From positions 1,386,501 to 1,450,500 of the forward strand of contig NZ_CP041091.1 of assembly GCF_006494815.1 (NCBI RefSeq): a stretch of 64,000 nt of DNA. The letters run 5' to 3'. Positions 40,978-50,810 of the stretch are shown one piece after another (positions within the stretch are counted from its first letter, which is position 1; every line of letters begins with the position of its first letter). Below the pieces are notes generated by a model that did no database searches, had not been told where the DNA came from, and saw only the letters and a list, made by a program, of their open reading frames with translations. This DNA comes from Nocardioides sambongensis (lineage in GTDB: Bacteria > Actinomycetota > Actinomycetes > Propionibacteriales > Nocardioidaceae). The position numbers and the translations under genes were made by a program.

Positions 40978-41132
40978 GTTTCCTATCCTCAGGTCCAACG
41001 CCCCGGACGGGAAGCGTTCGAGGGGCAGATCACGAAATGTGGACTCAGAGTTACACATCTAGTTACATGGAGGCCAGCGGGCCACCCGCACCTCACGCAC
41101 TCCCCTCGCCATCAGCGAAAGGCGCCAGCACC
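40978..41132. promoter_or_regulatory. Divergent promoter region of fadA2 and fabG4 with GTTACA repeats
   Basis: Holds AGTTACACATCTAGTTACAT (41049-41068), in which GTTACA occurs twice, 13 bp apart. TAGTTA is a possible -10. A GAAAGG Shine-Dalgarno precedes fabG4. The motif resembles the sequence in front of the TetR gene, suggesting control by that regulator. No KstR site is present. Confidence 0.5.
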
Positions 41133-42509
41133 ATGAGCGACAAGTACCAGGGCTTCGCCAGCTCCCCCCTCGGCAAGATCCTCGTCAAGAACCTCGGGCT
41201 GCCGGCCCCCACCCCGCTCGAGCGCTACTCCGCCGGTGACCCGCTCGTGCAGGGCACCGTGCTGGTCGGTGGCACCGGCCGGTTCGTGGAGTCCTTGCCG
41301 GGCATCCTCGACATCCTCGGCGCGCCCTCGACCACCGCGCACCCGACCACCGTGGCGGACGCCCCCGAGCTCGGCGACGCCGAGGGCCTCAAGGGCATCG
41401 TCTTCGACGCCACCGGGCTCACCGACTCCACCCAGCTGGTCGCGCTGCGCGACTTCTTCACCCCGGTGCTGCGCAGCCTCGGTCGCTGCGGCCGCGTGGT
41501 CGTGCTGGGCACTCCGCCGGAGCAGGCGAAGGGCCGGGAGCGGGTGGCCCAGCGCGCGCTGGAGGGCTTCAGCCGGAGCCTCGGCAAGGAGATCGGTCGC
41601 GGCGGGACCGTGCAGCTGGTCTACGTCGCCGAGGGCCAGGAGGCCGCGGCGACGAGCACGCTGGCCTTCCTGCTCTCCCCCAAGTCCGCCTACGTCTCCG
41701 GCCAGGTGGTCCGGATCGGCGCCCACGGCAAGGCCACCACCACGACCGTCGAGGACTGGACCGCGCCCCTGGCCGGCAAGGTCGCGCTGGTCACCGGCGC
41801 CAGCCGTGGCATCGGCGAGGCGATCGCCCGGGTGCTGCACCGCGACGGCGCGACGGTGGTCGGGGTCGACGTACCGCAGGCCGCGAACGAGCTGCAGTCG
41901 CTGATGAAGGAGCTCGACGGCGACTGGCTCACCCTGGACATCACCGGGAAGGACGCTCCGCAGCGGATCGCCCACCACCTGAAGGAGAAGCACGGCGGGG
42001 TCGACGTCGTCGTGCACAACGCCGGGATCACCCGCGACCGCAAGCTCGCCAACATGGCCGCCAACGACAAGGGCGACCGGTGGACCTCGGTCCTCGCGGT
42101 CAACCTGACCGCCCCCGAGCTGATCACCCGCGAGCTCCTCGACGGCGGCGTGGTCAACGACGGCGGCTCGATCGTCGGGGTGGCCTCGATCGCCGGGATC
42201 GCCGGCAACGTCGGCCAGACCAACTACGCCGCCTCGAAGGCGGGCGTGATCGGCCTGGTGGACGCCTTCGCCGACGAGCTGAAGGACGGGATCACCATCA
42301 ACGCGGTGGCGCCGGGCTTCATCATCACCCAGATGACCGCCGCCGTGCCGTTCGCGACCCGCGAGGTCGGTCAGCGGCTCAACGCGATGGCCCAGGGCGG
42401 CCTGCCGGTCGACGTCGCCGAGACCATCGCCTGGTACGCCAACCCCGCCTCCTCGGCCGTCAACGGCAACGTGGTCCGGGTCTGCGGCCAGATGATGCTG
42501 GGGGCCTGA
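41133..42509 (+). CDS. fabG4: FabG4-type high-molecular-weight 3-oxoacyl reductase
   Basis: 458 aa. The N-terminal ~210 residues are a flavodoxin-like, degenerate Rossmann domain (GTVLVGGTGRFVESLPGIL). The C-terminal SDR is complete: VTGASRGIGEAIA, NAGITRDRKLANM, Ser in GSIVGVASIAGIAGN and YAASK. This two-domain plan is specific to FabG4 (Rv0242c), an NADH-dependent reductase using CoA or ACP 3-oxoacyl substrates. Start MSDKYQGF at 41133 has a GAAAGG ribosome-binding site. It is followed one base later by the hydratase gene. Confidence 0.88.
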   Translation: MSDKYQGFASSPLGKILVKNLGLPAPTPLERYSAGDPLVQGTVLVGGTGRFVESLPGILDILGAPSTTAHPTTVADAPELGDAEGLKGIVFDATGLTDSTQLVALRDFFTPVLRSLGRCGRVVVLGTPPEQAKGRERVAQRALEGFSRSLGKEIGRGGTVQLVYVAEGQEAAATSTLAFLLSPKSAYVSGQVVRIGAHGKATTTTVEDWTAPLAGKVALVTGASRGIGEAIARVLHRDGATVVGVDVPQAANELQSLMKELDGDWLTLDITGKDAPQRIAHHLKEKHGGVDVVVHNAGITRDRKLANMAANDKGDRWTSVLAVNLTAPELITRELLDGGVVNDGGSIVGVASIAGIAGNVGQTNYAASKAGVIGLVDAFADELKDGITINAVAPGFIITQMTAAVPFATREVGQRLNAMAQGGLPVDVAETIAWYANPASSAVNGNVVRVCGQMMLGA

Positions 42510-42510
42510 G

Positions 42511-43395
42511 ATGGCCTCGGACCCCACCACCCGCGAGGTGGCCGGCAGCGGCGGCGCCACGACCATGCTGAAAGCCGCGCTGCCGGTCGTCCCGGGACTG
42601 AACCGGCTGCCCGGCATCCGCAAGACCGGCGGTGGCCTGCCCGACCTGACGCTGCAGCGCACCGGTGTGCCGGTGGAGCGCGCGGACGTGGAGCGCTACG
42701 CCGCGGTCTGCGGGTTCCCCCGGCGCGACACCGCCCCACTGCCCTACCTGCACATGCTGGCGTTCCCGCTGCACATGGCGCTGATGACCGACCCGGGCTT
42801 CCCCTACCCCGCGATCGGGACGGTCCACCTGGAGAACGCGATCACCCAGCACCGGCCGGTCTCGGTCGGCGAGCGGATCGACCTCTCCCTGGTGTCGCAG
42901 GACCTGCGCACCAGCACCAAGGGGCGCGCGTTCGACATGGTGGTCGTCGCGACGGTCGAGGGCGAGGTGGTCTGGGAGTCCACGTCGACGTACCTGCGGG
43001 TCGGCAAGGGCGACAAGGACGGCGGCGACCCCGGCACCGCGTTCGCCGCGGTCGAGCCGCAGGCGCCGGTGTGGCGGCTGCCCGAGGACCTCGGACGCCG
43101 GTACGGCGCCGTCTCCGGCGACCGCAACCCGATCCACCTGCACCCGCTGACCGCCAAGGCCTTCGGGTTCCCGCGCCACATCGCGCACGGGATGTGGAGC
43201 ATGGCCCGCTGCGTCGCCGCGCTGGAGACCCGCCTGCCCGATGCGGTGCGCGTCGAGGTCGGGTTCAAGAAGCCGATCTTCCTCCCCGGCACGGTGCGGT
43301 TCGGGGCACGCCGCGCCGGCTCCGGCTGGGACTTCACCCTGGTGGACCCGAAGAGCGGAGCGCCGCACCTGATGGGTCGTACCACCGCGCTGTGA
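42511..43395 (+). CDS. htdX: HtdX-type MaoC 3-hydroxyacyl dehydratase/hydratase
   Basis: 294 aa with two hot-dog halves. The C-terminal one bears the hydratase-2 motif (YGAVSGDRNPIHLHPLTAKAFGF, Asp/His) followed by IAHGMWSMARCVAAL. It dehydrates the product of FabG4 and so continues either chain elongation or beta-oxidation, together with the thiolase. Starts 1 bp after the fabG4 stop. Rv0241c (htdX) is the counterpart next to fabG4 in mycobacteria. Confidence 0.87.
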   Translation: MASDPTTREVAGSGGATTMLKAALPVVPGLNRLPGIRKTGGGLPDLTLQRTGVPVERADVERYAAVCGFPRRDTAPLPYLHMLAFPLHMALMTDPGFPYPAIGTVHLENAITQHRPVSVGERIDLSLVSQDLRTSTKGRAFDMVVVATVEGEVVWESTSTYLRVGKGDKDGGDPGTAFAAVEPQAPVWRLPEDLGRRYGAVSGDRNPIHLHPLTAKAFGFPRHIAHGMWSMARCVAALETRLPDAVRVEVGFKKPIFLPGTVRFGARRAGSGWDFTLVDPKSGAPHLMGRTTAL

Positions 43396-43434
43396 TCACC
43401 AGCCCCGACCACCGGGCCGGCTCGGCGGACCGGT

Positions 43435-43484
43435 GGTCGGACGTGGGCTCGGAGTGGGGCTCGGAGTGGGGCTCGGTCGTGGGC
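43435..43484. repeat. 12-bp tandem repeat at the htdX/tesB convergent junction
   Basis: CTCGGAGTGGGG-type units (43448-43478) with degenerate neighbours (GTCGGACGTGGG, GTCGTGGGCTC). If the thioesterase frame is repaired they lie entirely between the two stops. They are otherwise translated as a TEPHSEPHSEPTS tail. Confidence 0.65.
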
Positions 43485-44386
43485 TCAGCCGTGGGGCGGG
43501 CGTGTCCCGTGTGCGGTCGGATCAGGCCCTCCTGCGCGACCGTGGCGACCAGGCTGCCGTCCTGGGTGAAGACCCGCCCCAGGGAGAGCCCGCGCGCACC
43601 GCTGGCCGACGGCGACCACTGGTCGTAGAGCCACCACTCGTCGGCCCGGAACGGGCGGTGGAACCAGATGGTGTGGTCCAACGACGCCATCTGCACCTTC
43701 GACGGATCGGTGTCGTGCGCGGCCAGCGAGACCCCGAGCAGCGTGACGTCGCTGGCGTAGGTGAACATCGCGAGGTGCTCGTTGGGGTCGTCGGAGAGCT
43801 CCCCGGCGATCCGCAGCCACACCCCGGCCCGGGACGGCCGGACCGGGTCGTCGGCGAGGCCCCCGTGGCGGGAGTTGCCGATCCACCGCACGTCGAGGGC
43901 CGCCCACTCCTGGGCCAACCCGTCGTCGGTGCCCCGCGAGCGCATCAGCTCCAGCAGGTCCACCCCGTCGGTCGGCGGCTTCACCTCCGGCATCGCGTCC
44001 TGGTGGTCGAAGCCGTCCTCGGCCCGCTGGTAGTTGAGCGTCTGGTAGTAGATCGCCCGTCCGTGCTGACGCGCGACCACCCGGCGGGTCAGGAACGACC
44101 GTCCGTCCCGGATCCGCTCCACGTCGTAGATGATCGGCACCTGGTAGTCGCCGGGCAGCAGGAAGTAGGAGTGCAGCGAGTGCACGTGGTAGTCGGGGTC
44201 GACGGTGTGGTTGGCCGCGATCAGCGCCTGTGCCGCGACCTGTCCGCCGTAGACCCGTTGTCGCGTGGTCGCGGGCTGCCGTCCCCGGTAGAGGTTGACG
44301 TCGAGCCGCTCCAGGTCGAGCAGCTCGACGAGCTTGCGGGTCTCCTCCTCCGGGGTCCCGGTCGGGATCGCCGTGGGGTCGCTCAT
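43485..44386 (-). CDS. tesB: TesB-type acyl-CoA thioesterase II
   Basis: About 300 aa in the preferred model, 350 aa as read. Double hot-dog enzyme: NLYRGRQPATTRQRVYGGQVAAQALIAA in the first half, SLDHTIWFHRPFRADEWWLYDQWSPSASGARGLSLGRVFTQDG in the second, with Asp in the catalytic LDH turn. As read, the chain continues to 43334 and overlaps htdX by 62 bp. One more C in the run at 43493-43496 gives ...GHARPHG and a stop at 43485, like other TesB proteins. The ATG overlaps the PAC2 gene's stop by four bases. Releases fatty acids from CoA. Confidence 0.85.
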
Positions 44387-45333
44387 CCGAGTCCTCCACC
44401 CTGCTGCTCGTCCGGGCCCTCGAGCCCGGCCAGGAACTGCTCGAACTGCCGGCCCAGATCCTCGCCGGTCGGCAGCGGCTCGTCCTCGGCGAGCAGGCTG
44501 GAGCCCTCCGCCTCGGCGCGCGCGAAGGTGTCGTACTGCTGCTCCAGCGCGGCGACCACGCCGGCCACCTCCTCGTTGGAGGCCAGGTAGCGGGCGATCT
44601 CCTGCTCCCGCTCGTCGGCGGCCTCGCCCAGCGCGGTGAGGTCGATGGTCAGGCGGGCAGCGAGCTCCACCTGCTCCAGCACGGACTGCGAGGCGCGCGG
44701 GAAGTCGAGCTGCGCCAGGTAGTGCGGCACGTGGGCCACGAAGCCCTGGGCGTCCTGTCCCCACTCCCCCAGACGCACCTCCAGCAGCGACTGGGCGCTG
44801 CTGGGCACCCGCAGCTCCCCGCGCCACGGGCTGGTGCCGGTGAGCAGCTCGGGGTTGTTGGCGTGGTGGGTGATCGCGATCGGCCGGGTGTGCGGCACCG
44901 CCATCGGCACCGCGCCGATCCCCACCACCAGCGCGACCGAGAAGCGCTCGACGACCTCGTGCACCGCCCGGCAGAACGCCTCCCACCGGGTGTCCGGCTC
45001 CGGCCCGTGCAGCAGCAGGTACGGCGTGTCGCCGGCGTCGTGCAGCAGCCGGACCACCAGGCGCGGGGCCTCGTAGTCGGTGTAGTGGTCGCGGGCGAAG
45101 GTCATCGGGGGTCGCCGCGCGCGGTAGTCGTGGAGCTGGTCGACGTCGAAGGTGGCCACCACCAGGCCCCCGCCGGTGGCGCCGACCTCGACCAGGTGCC
45201 GGCACGCCAGGGCGCCGGCGTTGCCGGCGTCGAGGAAGCCGTCGAGCGCCACCACCATCCGTAGGTCCTCGACGCCCTCGAGCTCGGGGACGTCGTCGAC
45301 GATGTGGACGAGTCGGTTCGGCACGGAAGTCAC
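44383..45333 (-). CDS. PAC2 family protein (proteasome-assembly-chaperone-like)
   Basis: 316 aa. FLDAGNAGALACRHLV, GHARRPP-like loops, GIGAVPMAVPHTRPIAITHH and AHVPHYLAQLDFPRAS are typical of actinobacterial PAC2 proteins (Rv2125-like). Acidic tail with DELGRQFEQFLAGLEG. The family resembles eukaryotic proteasome assembly chaperones and occurs in proteasome-bearing actinobacteria; its role in bacteria is unproven. Its stop overlaps the tesB start (ATGA). Confidence 0.82.
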   Translation of the reverse strand: MTSVPNRLVHIVDDVPELEGVEDLRMVVALDGFLDAGNAGALACRHLVEVGATGGGLVVATFDVDQLHDYRARRPPMTFARDHYTDYEAPRLVVRLLHDAGDTPYLLLHGPEPDTRWEAFCRAVHEVVERFSVALVVGIGAVPMAVPHTRPIAITHHANNPELLTGTSPWRGELRVPSSAQSLLEVRLGEWGQDAQGFVAHVPHYLAQLDFPRASQSVLEQVELAARLTIDLTALGEAADEREQEIARYLASNEEVAGVVAALEQQYDTFARAEAEGSSLLAEDEPLPTGEDLGRQFEQFLAGLEGPDEQQGGGLG

Positions 45334-45375
45334 CGGGCCAGCCTATTGCCCGCGCCGCGCGGACCGGGCCGCGGC

Positions 45376-46638
45376 TCAGCCGTAGGTGCTGGTCATCACG
45401 GCCACACCCCGCTGGACCAGCTGCTCCTCGGTGAGGCCCAGCACCTCGCCGAGCACCGTCCCGGTCTCCTCGCCGGCGACCAGGCGGTCCAGCAGCGCCC
45501 ACAGCGCCGCCTCCCCGTAGGTGGTGGCGATGTATTCACACACCCACCAGGAGACGGCGTACCAGGCCGCGGCGTCGGGGCCGGCGAAGTCCTCCGCGGT
45601 GGGCAGCGCGGAGGCGCTCGCGCCCACGCTCAGCGCGTCGGCGGGCAGTCGGCGCTCCGCCGGCGCGAGGCGTTGCACCGAGACCCACTCGGCCACGCCC
45701 TCGGTGATCCAGAGCGGGCCGCCGCGGCCACGGTCGCCGAGTATCGCATGAGTCAGCTCGTGCCGGATCAGCCGGTCCAGCACCACGTCGTCCTCGTCGA
45801 GCACCTGCGGGTCCAGCGACATCCGGTAGCCGGCGATCCCCGCCCCGGGGTCCGTGCTGTCCGCGGGGATCGCGATGGTGAGCCCGTCGGCGCGCTGGGG
45901 AGCACCCACCGGCTGCCCGGTCAGGCCGTCGGTGGCCGACCGGTCCCGGAGCACGTAGACCACGGTGCCGGGCCGGTCCGCCACGCTCTCGCCGTCGTCC
46001 AGCTCGGCGGCCACGTCGAAACGACCGTCACCGACCGCGGCCAGCAGGTCGTCGGCGCCGCCGACGGTGCTCGCGTCGAAGATGCCGAGCACGTCGAAGC
46101 CCTCCTCCACCCGGATCGGCTCGACGTCCCAGGGCTGCTGCCCTACACCGTGCTCGGACTCCCACGCCACGTCGGTGGTGGAGGAGAGCGCGAGACGACG
46201 GCCGTGCTCACCGAGGGTGAAGCGCCATCGGTCCCGGGTGCGCACCGGCGCGACGTCGTACCCGTCGAGGCGCAGGGTGGTCTCGACCGTGACCCAGTAG
46301 CTGCGGTCGCCGTCGGCGGCGACGGAGTCCTCGACCAGCCGGTAGCCGACGGTCTGGACCGGCAGCTGGTCGAGGTTGGCGAAGACCATCCGCTGCTCGG
46401 CCCGGATCCGGCCGCGCCCGACGGTCCGCAGGTAGAGGTCCAGGTCGTCGTCGCGCACGGCCCGGGTGCGCTTGCGCAGCAGCCCACCGATCTCCTCGGC
46501 GGCGTCGGTGAGCGAGACGGCGGTCGGCGCGTCGTCCGAGTCGTCACCCGAGCAGGCGCTCAGCCCGACCAGGCCGGGCAGTGCGAGCGCCAGCGTCGGA
46601 GCCAGGACCCGCCGGAGGTCAGTGCGTCCCGTCCACAT
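45376..46638 (-). CDS. Lipoprotein with HELTH metalloprotease motif
   Basis: 420 aa. Signal peptide with lipobox LSAC (Cys29); after it a Trp/Arg-rich N-terminal domain (NTF2-like pattern, ~residues 45-160) and a C-terminal peptidase domain with RHELTHAIL (His293, Glu294, His297) and ITEGVAEW (Glu313) as a likely third ligand. A final helix pair ([20 protein letters not shown]) resembles gluzincin folds. A secreted, membrane-anchored zinc peptidase of unknown substrate. It overlaps the 3' end of dxs by 20 bp and probably shares its message. Confidence 0.75.
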   Translation of the reverse strand: MWTGRTDLRRVLAPTLALALPGLVGLSACSGDDSDDAPTAVSLTDAAEEIGGLLRKRTRAVRDDDLDLYLRTVGRGRIRAEQRMVFANLDQLPVQTVGYRLVEDSVAADGDRSYWVTVETTLRLDGYDVAPVRTRDRWRFTLGEHGRRLALSSTTDVAWESEHGVGQQPWDVEPIRVEEGFDVLGIFDASTVGGADDLLAAVGDGRFDVAAELDDGESVADRPGTVVYVLRDRSATDGLTGQPVGAPQRADGLTIAIPADSTDPGAGIAGYRMSLDPQVLDEDDVVLDRLIRHELTHAILGDRGRGGPLWITEGVAEWVSVQRLAPAERRLPADALSVGASASALPTAEDFAGPDAAAWYAVSWWVCEYIATTYGEAALWALLDRLVAGEETGTVLGEVLGLTEEQLVQRGVAVMTSTYG

Positions 46639-48571
46639 CGAGCAGGGCTCGCCGGGCGTGGTCCGAGGCCGTCGGCGCGGGGTCCGCGCCGTCGCCGTCC
46701 GCGGTGATCGCGTGCACCACCTCGAGCGCGATGCTCTGGGCGGACAGCCCGACGCGTTCCAGGATCACCGCTCGCTTGGCGTGGTCGAGGAACTCCTGCG
46801 GGATGCCGTGCAGGTGGACCGGTCGGTGCACGCCGGCGTCGTTCAGGGTCTGCAGCAGCACCGAGCCCACGCCGCCGACACGCCCGTTGTCCTCGATGGT
46901 GACCACCCGGCGGTGCCCGCGGGCCAGCTCGACCAGGGCCGGGTCGACCGGCTTCACCCAGCGCGGGTCCACCACGGTGACCCCGATCCCCTGGGCCTGG
47001 AGCCGGTCGGCGACGTCCAGCGCGATCGGGGCCATGGCGCCGACCGAGACCACCAGCACGTCCTGGTCGCCGGCGCGGGCCAGCACGTCGATCGGGCCGT
47101 GCTCGCCGGCGATGGTGTCGACGGCCTCGACGTCCTCGGGCGGGGCGCCCTTGGGGAACCGCACCACGGTCGGGGCGTCGGAGACCTCGATCGCCTCGTC
47201 CAGGAGCTGGGTCATCCGGCGTACGTCCCGGGGGGCGGCCAGCCGCAGGCCGGGCACCACCTGCAGGATCGACATGTCCCACATCCCGTTGTGCGAGGCG
47301 CCGTCGTCACCGGTGACCCCGGAGCGGTCGAGCACGAAGGTGACCCCGCACCGGTGCAGTGCGACGTCCATCAGGACCTGGTCGAACGCACGGTTGAGGA
47401 ACGTCGCGTAGACGGCCACGATCGGGTGCAGGCCACCGATGGCGAGGCCGGCCGCCGACGTCGTGGCGTGCTGCTCGGCGATGCCGACGTCGAAGGTGCG
47501 GGAGGGGAACCTGGCCTGGAACTTGTCGAGGCCGACCGGGTGCATCATCGCCGCGGTGATCGCCACCACGTCCTCGCGCCGCTCACCGATCTCGACGACG
47601 TGGTCGGCGAAGTAGTCGGTCCAGATCGGCCCCTTGGGCTTCTCCGCTCCGGTCTGGACGTCGAACGGGCCGGGCGCGTGGAACTGGTCCGCCTCGTGCC
47701 GCTCGGCCGGGTCGTAGCCGTAGCCCTTGCGGGTGATCGCGTGCACGATCACCGGCCCGCCGAAGCGCTTCGCCTGGGTGAGCGCGTTCTCCATGGCGGT
47801 CTCGTCGTGGCCGTCGATGGGGCCGACGTACTTCAGGCCGAGGTCCTCGAACAGGCCCTGCGGGGCCAGGGCGTCCTTGAGACCGCGCTTGACCGCGTGC
47901 AGCGCGTCGTAGGCGGCGGGACCCACCCCGGGCACGGCGTTGAGCCGCTTCTTCACCAGGTCGAGCACCTGCTCGTAGCGCGGGTTGGTGCGCAGCCCGG
48001 CCAGCGCCTGCGCCAGACCCCCGATCGTCGGCGTGTAGGAACGACCGTTGTCGTTGACCACGATGACCAGCCGGGAGTCCTCGGCGATCGCGATGTTGTT
48101 CAGCGCCTCCCAGGCCATCCCGCCGGTCAGCGCGCCGTCACCGATCACCGCCACCGTGTGCCGGTCCTCGCCGCGGATCGCGAACGCCTTGGCGATCCCG
48201 TCGGCGTAGCTCAGCGCGGTGGAGGCGTGGGAGTTCTCCACGATGTCGTGGTCGGACTCCGCCCGGCTCGGGTAGCCGCTCAGCCCGCCCTCGCGGCGCA
48301 GCGTGTCGAAGGTGGTGTGCCGTCCGGTGACCAGCTTGTGCACGTAGGCCTGGTGGCCGGTGTCGAAGACCACCCGGTCGCGGGGTGAGTCGAAGACGCG
48401 GTGGATGGCCAGCGTGAGCTCGACGACGCCGAGGTTCGGGCCGAGGTGACCGGTGTTGGTCGCGACGGTGCGGATCAGCAGGTCCCGGATCTCCGCGGCC
48501 AGGGTGGCCAACTCGTCCTCGGTCAGTCCACGCAGGTCACGCGGTCCGTTGATCGTGTCGAGCAGTGCCAT
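46619..48571 (-). CDS. dxs: 1-deoxy-D-xylulose-5-phosphate synthase
   Basis: 650 aa, full length. The ThDP site is visible ([20 protein letters not shown] ... [16 protein letters not shown]), with [15 protein letters not shown] and the C-terminal pyrimidine and transketolase domains ([40 protein letters not shown]). Joins pyruvate and glyceraldehyde-3-phosphate to start the MEP isoprenoid pathway. Start ATG at 48571. Confidence 0.95.
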   Translation of the reverse strand: MALLDTINGPRDLRGLTEDELATLAAEIRDLLIRTVATNTGHLGPNLGVVELTLAIHRVFDSPRDRVVFDTGHQAYVHKLVTGRHTTFDTLRREGGLSGYPSRAESDHDIVENSHASTALSYADGIAKAFAIRGEDRHTVAVIGDGALTGGMAWEALNNIAIAEDSRLVIVVNDNGRSYTPTIGGLAQALAGLRTNPRYEQVLDLVKKRLNAVPGVGPAAYDALHAVKRGLKDALAPQGLFEDLGLKYVGPIDGHDETAMENALTQAKRFGGPVIVHAITRKGYGYDPAERHEADQFHAPGPFDVQTGAEKPKGPIWTDYFADHVVEIGERREDVVAITAAMMHPVGLDKFQARFPSRTFDVGIAEQHATTSAAGLAIGGLHPIVAVYATFLNRAFDQVLMDVALHRCGVTFVLDRSGVTGDDGASHNGMWDMSILQVVPGLRLAAPRDVRRMTQLLDEAIEVSDAPTVVRFPKGAPPEDVEAVDTIAGEHGPIDVLARAGDQDVLVVSVGAMAPIALDVADRLQAQGIGVTVVDPRWVKPVDPALVELARGHRRVVTIEDNGRVGGVGSVLLQTLNDAGVHRPVHLHGIPQEFLDHAKRAVILERVGLSAQSIALEVVHAITADGDGADPAPTASDHARRALLDVDGTH

Positions 48572-48638
48572 GGGTCCGAGTCTAGGTGGTCACGGGTGGT
48601 GGTCGGTCGGGTCGGGTCGGCCCGCGACCCGATCCGGA

Positions 48639-49580
48639 TCAGAGGTCGTAGCGGGCGACGGCGGGCTCATGGAGGCTCCCGAACCACACCACTCCGTCGT
48701 GCTCACGGACGCCGGTGGCCATGTGATAGCTGGCACCGTGGGCGTCCGGGGTGATGTCGACGTCGTGCACCAGTCGTCCCTTGTCGTCGAAGGCCTGCGC
48801 CCGCACCGTGCGCTGCGGCTTCGGCTGCAGCGCCTCGGGCAGCCTGGTGGCGGCCTTCCGCAGCAGCATCGGACCGCGCTGCAGGCGCTCCACCACGGGG
48901 TCGAGCGGGCTGGCGATGGTCACCCAGATCAACCCGTCGCTGCCCCGGGAGATGTTGTCGGGATAGCCGGGCAGCCCGGAGCAGAGGCGGTCGCGCATCC
49001 CGGCGCTGGGCCCGGTCAGCCACAGCCGCACCACGGTCCGGGTGCTGGTCTCGGCCACGCAGACGTAGGAGTCGTCCGCCGCCAGCGCCACACCGTTGGC
49101 GAAGGCGAGTCCGTCCAGCACGGTACGACGCGAGCCGTCGGGGTCGACCCGGATCAGCCGCCCGGTGCGGGTCACCTGGAGGAAGTCGTCCTTCCACCGC
49201 TCGATGCCGTAGCGGGTGGAGGAGTCGCTGAAGAAGATGGTGCCGTCCGCGGCGATCGCGGCGTTGTTGCAGAAGGTCAGCTCGGTGCCGGCGGCGCCGC
49301 TGCTCGCGACGACCTCCTCCACGGACCCGTCGGCCGGATCGAGGCGGAGCAGTCCGCGGTGCGCGTCGCAGACCAGCAGCCGACCGTCCGGCCCCTCCTC
49401 GATGCCGAGCGGCCTCCCCCCGGTGTGGCCGACCCGGTCGATCCGGGAGCCGTCCGGCGCGACCCGGTAGACCGAGCCGTCCGCGGTGCCGGTGTAGACG
49501 CTGCCGGCGTACGGGCCGCTCCGGGCGACCAGGACGTCCTCGGCGCCGTCGCCGGGGACGGGGATCACGGTGAAGGTCAT
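48639..49580 (-). CDS. SMP-30/strictosidine-synthase-like beta-propeller
   Basis: 313 aa. Repeats of the six-bladed propeller (PYAGSVYTGTADGSVYRVAPDG, LTFCNNAAIAADGTIFFSDSS, SYVCVAETSTRTVVRLWL, NISRGSDGLIWVTIASPLDP). No signal peptide, hence probably cytoplasmic. Strictosidine-synthase-type members hydrolyse lactones or esters; no substrate can be assigned. The start ATG overlaps the Nudix stop (ATGA). Confidence 0.8.
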   Translation of the reverse strand: MTFTVIPVPGDGAEDVLVARSGPYAGSVYTGTADGSVYRVAPDGSRIDRVGHTGGRPLGIEEGPDGRLLVCDAHRGLLRLDPADGSVEEVVASSGAAGTELTFCNNAAIAADGTIFFSDSSTRYGIERWKDDFLQVTRTGRLIRVDPDGSRRTVLDGLAFANGVALAADDSYVCVAETSTRTVVRLWLTGPSAGMRDRLCSGLPGYPDNISRGSDGLIWVTIASPLDPVVERLQRGPMLLRKAATRLPEALQPKPQRTVRAQAFDDKGRLVHDVDITPDAHGASYHMATGVREHDGVVWFGSLHEPAVARYDL

Positions 49581-50014
49581 GCAAGGCTCCTGGTCAGTTC
49601 GGCGTAGAGGTCGGATGCGAGGAAGTCGGGCAGGGTGAGCGCAGCCGACCCGGTCAGTGGCAGCCGACGGGCGTCGGCCGGGTCGACGAAGACGATCCGG
49701 CGACCCTCACCGAGCACGATGTCGGCGTCGCCCGCCGTCGTCGCCGCGGCGTAGAAGGCCATCACATCATCGCTGCCGGTCTCGGGGTGGTGCACCTCGA
49801 AGCAGCCGTGCAGGCGCAGGTCGGCGGGCGAGAGCGCCAACCCGGTCTCCTCGGCGAGCTCGCGCACCGCCGCCTCGAGGTCGGTCTCACCCGGCTCGAC
49901 GTGTCCGCCGCTGTAGCCCCAGCGCTCCGGGGCGATCACGGCGTGCTCGTCGCGCTCCTGCAGCAGGATCCAGCCGCGGGGGTCGACGAGCACGACGCAG
50001 GCGAACCGGATCAC
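49577..50014 (-). CDS. Nudix hydrolase
   Basis: 145 aa from the GTG at 50014 (VIRFACVVLVDPRGW). Nudix box GHVEPGETDLEAAVRELAEETGL (residues 37-59) fits GX5EX7REUXEEXGU. A longer reading from 50083 would overlap the next upstream gene by 35 bp and adds only Gly/Ala/Arg sequence, so the shorter start is preferred. Substrate, a nucleoside diphosphate derivative, unknown. Confidence 0.85.
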   Translation of the reverse strand: MIRFACVVLVDPRGWILLQERDEHAVIAPERWGYSGGHVEPGETDLEAAVRELAEETGLALSPADLRLHGCFEVHHPETGSDDVMAFYAAATTAGDADIVLGEGRRIVFVDPADARRLPLTGSAALTLPDFLASDLYAELTRSLA

Positions 50015-50048
50015 CGGGCTACCGTAGCGAGCCGCCGCGCCGCGACCC

Positions 50049-50810
50049 TCAGGCCAGGGTCCCGCCGGCATCGGCGAGTCCACCGGCGCAGGACGCGAAC
50101 GGCTCGGGTGCCGTCTCTCCGGCCCCGAAGGCGTCGATGAACAGCTCGATCCGTGGATCCTCGGCTCCGACCAGCTCGAGCTGCCGTCCCCAGACGGTGA
50201 TCACCACCGGGGCCTGCTGCTCGGCCCAGGGCGTGAGGATGCCGTTGTCGGGCAGCGCCGCGGCCAGCAGGTCGACGGCGTCGTCGTCGACGAGGTCGTC
50301 GCGGTAGGTGATCACCACGGTGCCGTGCTCCAGGTCGTGCACCAGGTTCTCCGCGTTCACCTGGCGGTCGTAGACGCCGCACTCCAGCCAGGCGGGGTTG
50401 TGCGGGCCACCGACCGGCGGGGAGGTCGGGTAGTCGATCTCCCCGGTCCGGTGCGTGGGGTCGAGGTCGTCGTAGACCTGCACGTCGTCGAGGTCCTCGG
50501 GGATCGCGCGACCGGCGTCCTCACCACCGCGGGCCCCCTCGTCCCCGTCGTCGTCGCCGAGCATCAGCACCGGCACGATCAGCGCGACGGCGAGCACGAC
50601 CACGGCGGCGACCACGCCGAGCACCACCGGCAGCGTGCGGTTGCGGCGAGGCGGCGGGAAGGCGGGCGGACCGTAGTGCGGCGGGCCGTACGGCGCGGGC
50701 GGCGCGGCGGGGAGGGACGGCGGACCCGACGGTGGAGGCGGACCGGCCGGCGGCCTGGACCGGTCGAAGGGTGGTGGTGGTGGCGGAGTCGGTGAGTTGT
50801 CGTCGCTCAT
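50049..50810 (-). CDS. DUF3105 membrane protein with Pro-rich N-terminus
   Basis: 253 aa. Residues 1-55 are Pro-rich and cytoplasmic, followed by one helix (LPVVLGVVAAVVVLAVALIVPVLML) and an outward acidic linker. The DUF3105 core carries the family signature GGPHNPAWLECGVY and ENLVHDLEHGTVVITY, with His residues that could bind metal. Function unknown. The ATG overlaps the thiamine-binding gene's stop by four bases. Confidence 0.85.
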   Translation of the reverse strand: MSDDNSPTPPPPPPFDRSRPPAGPPPPSGPPSLPAAPPAPYGPPHYGPPAFPPPRRNRTLPVVLGVVAAVVVLAVALIVPVLMLGDDDGDEGARGGEDAGRAIPEDLDDVQVYDDLDPTHRTGEIDYPTSPPVGGPHNPAWLECGVYDRQVNAENLVHDLEHGTVVITYRDDLVDDDAVDLLAAALPDNGILTPWAEQQAPVVITVWGRQLELVGAEDPRIELFIDAFGAGETAPEPFASCAGGLADAGGTLA

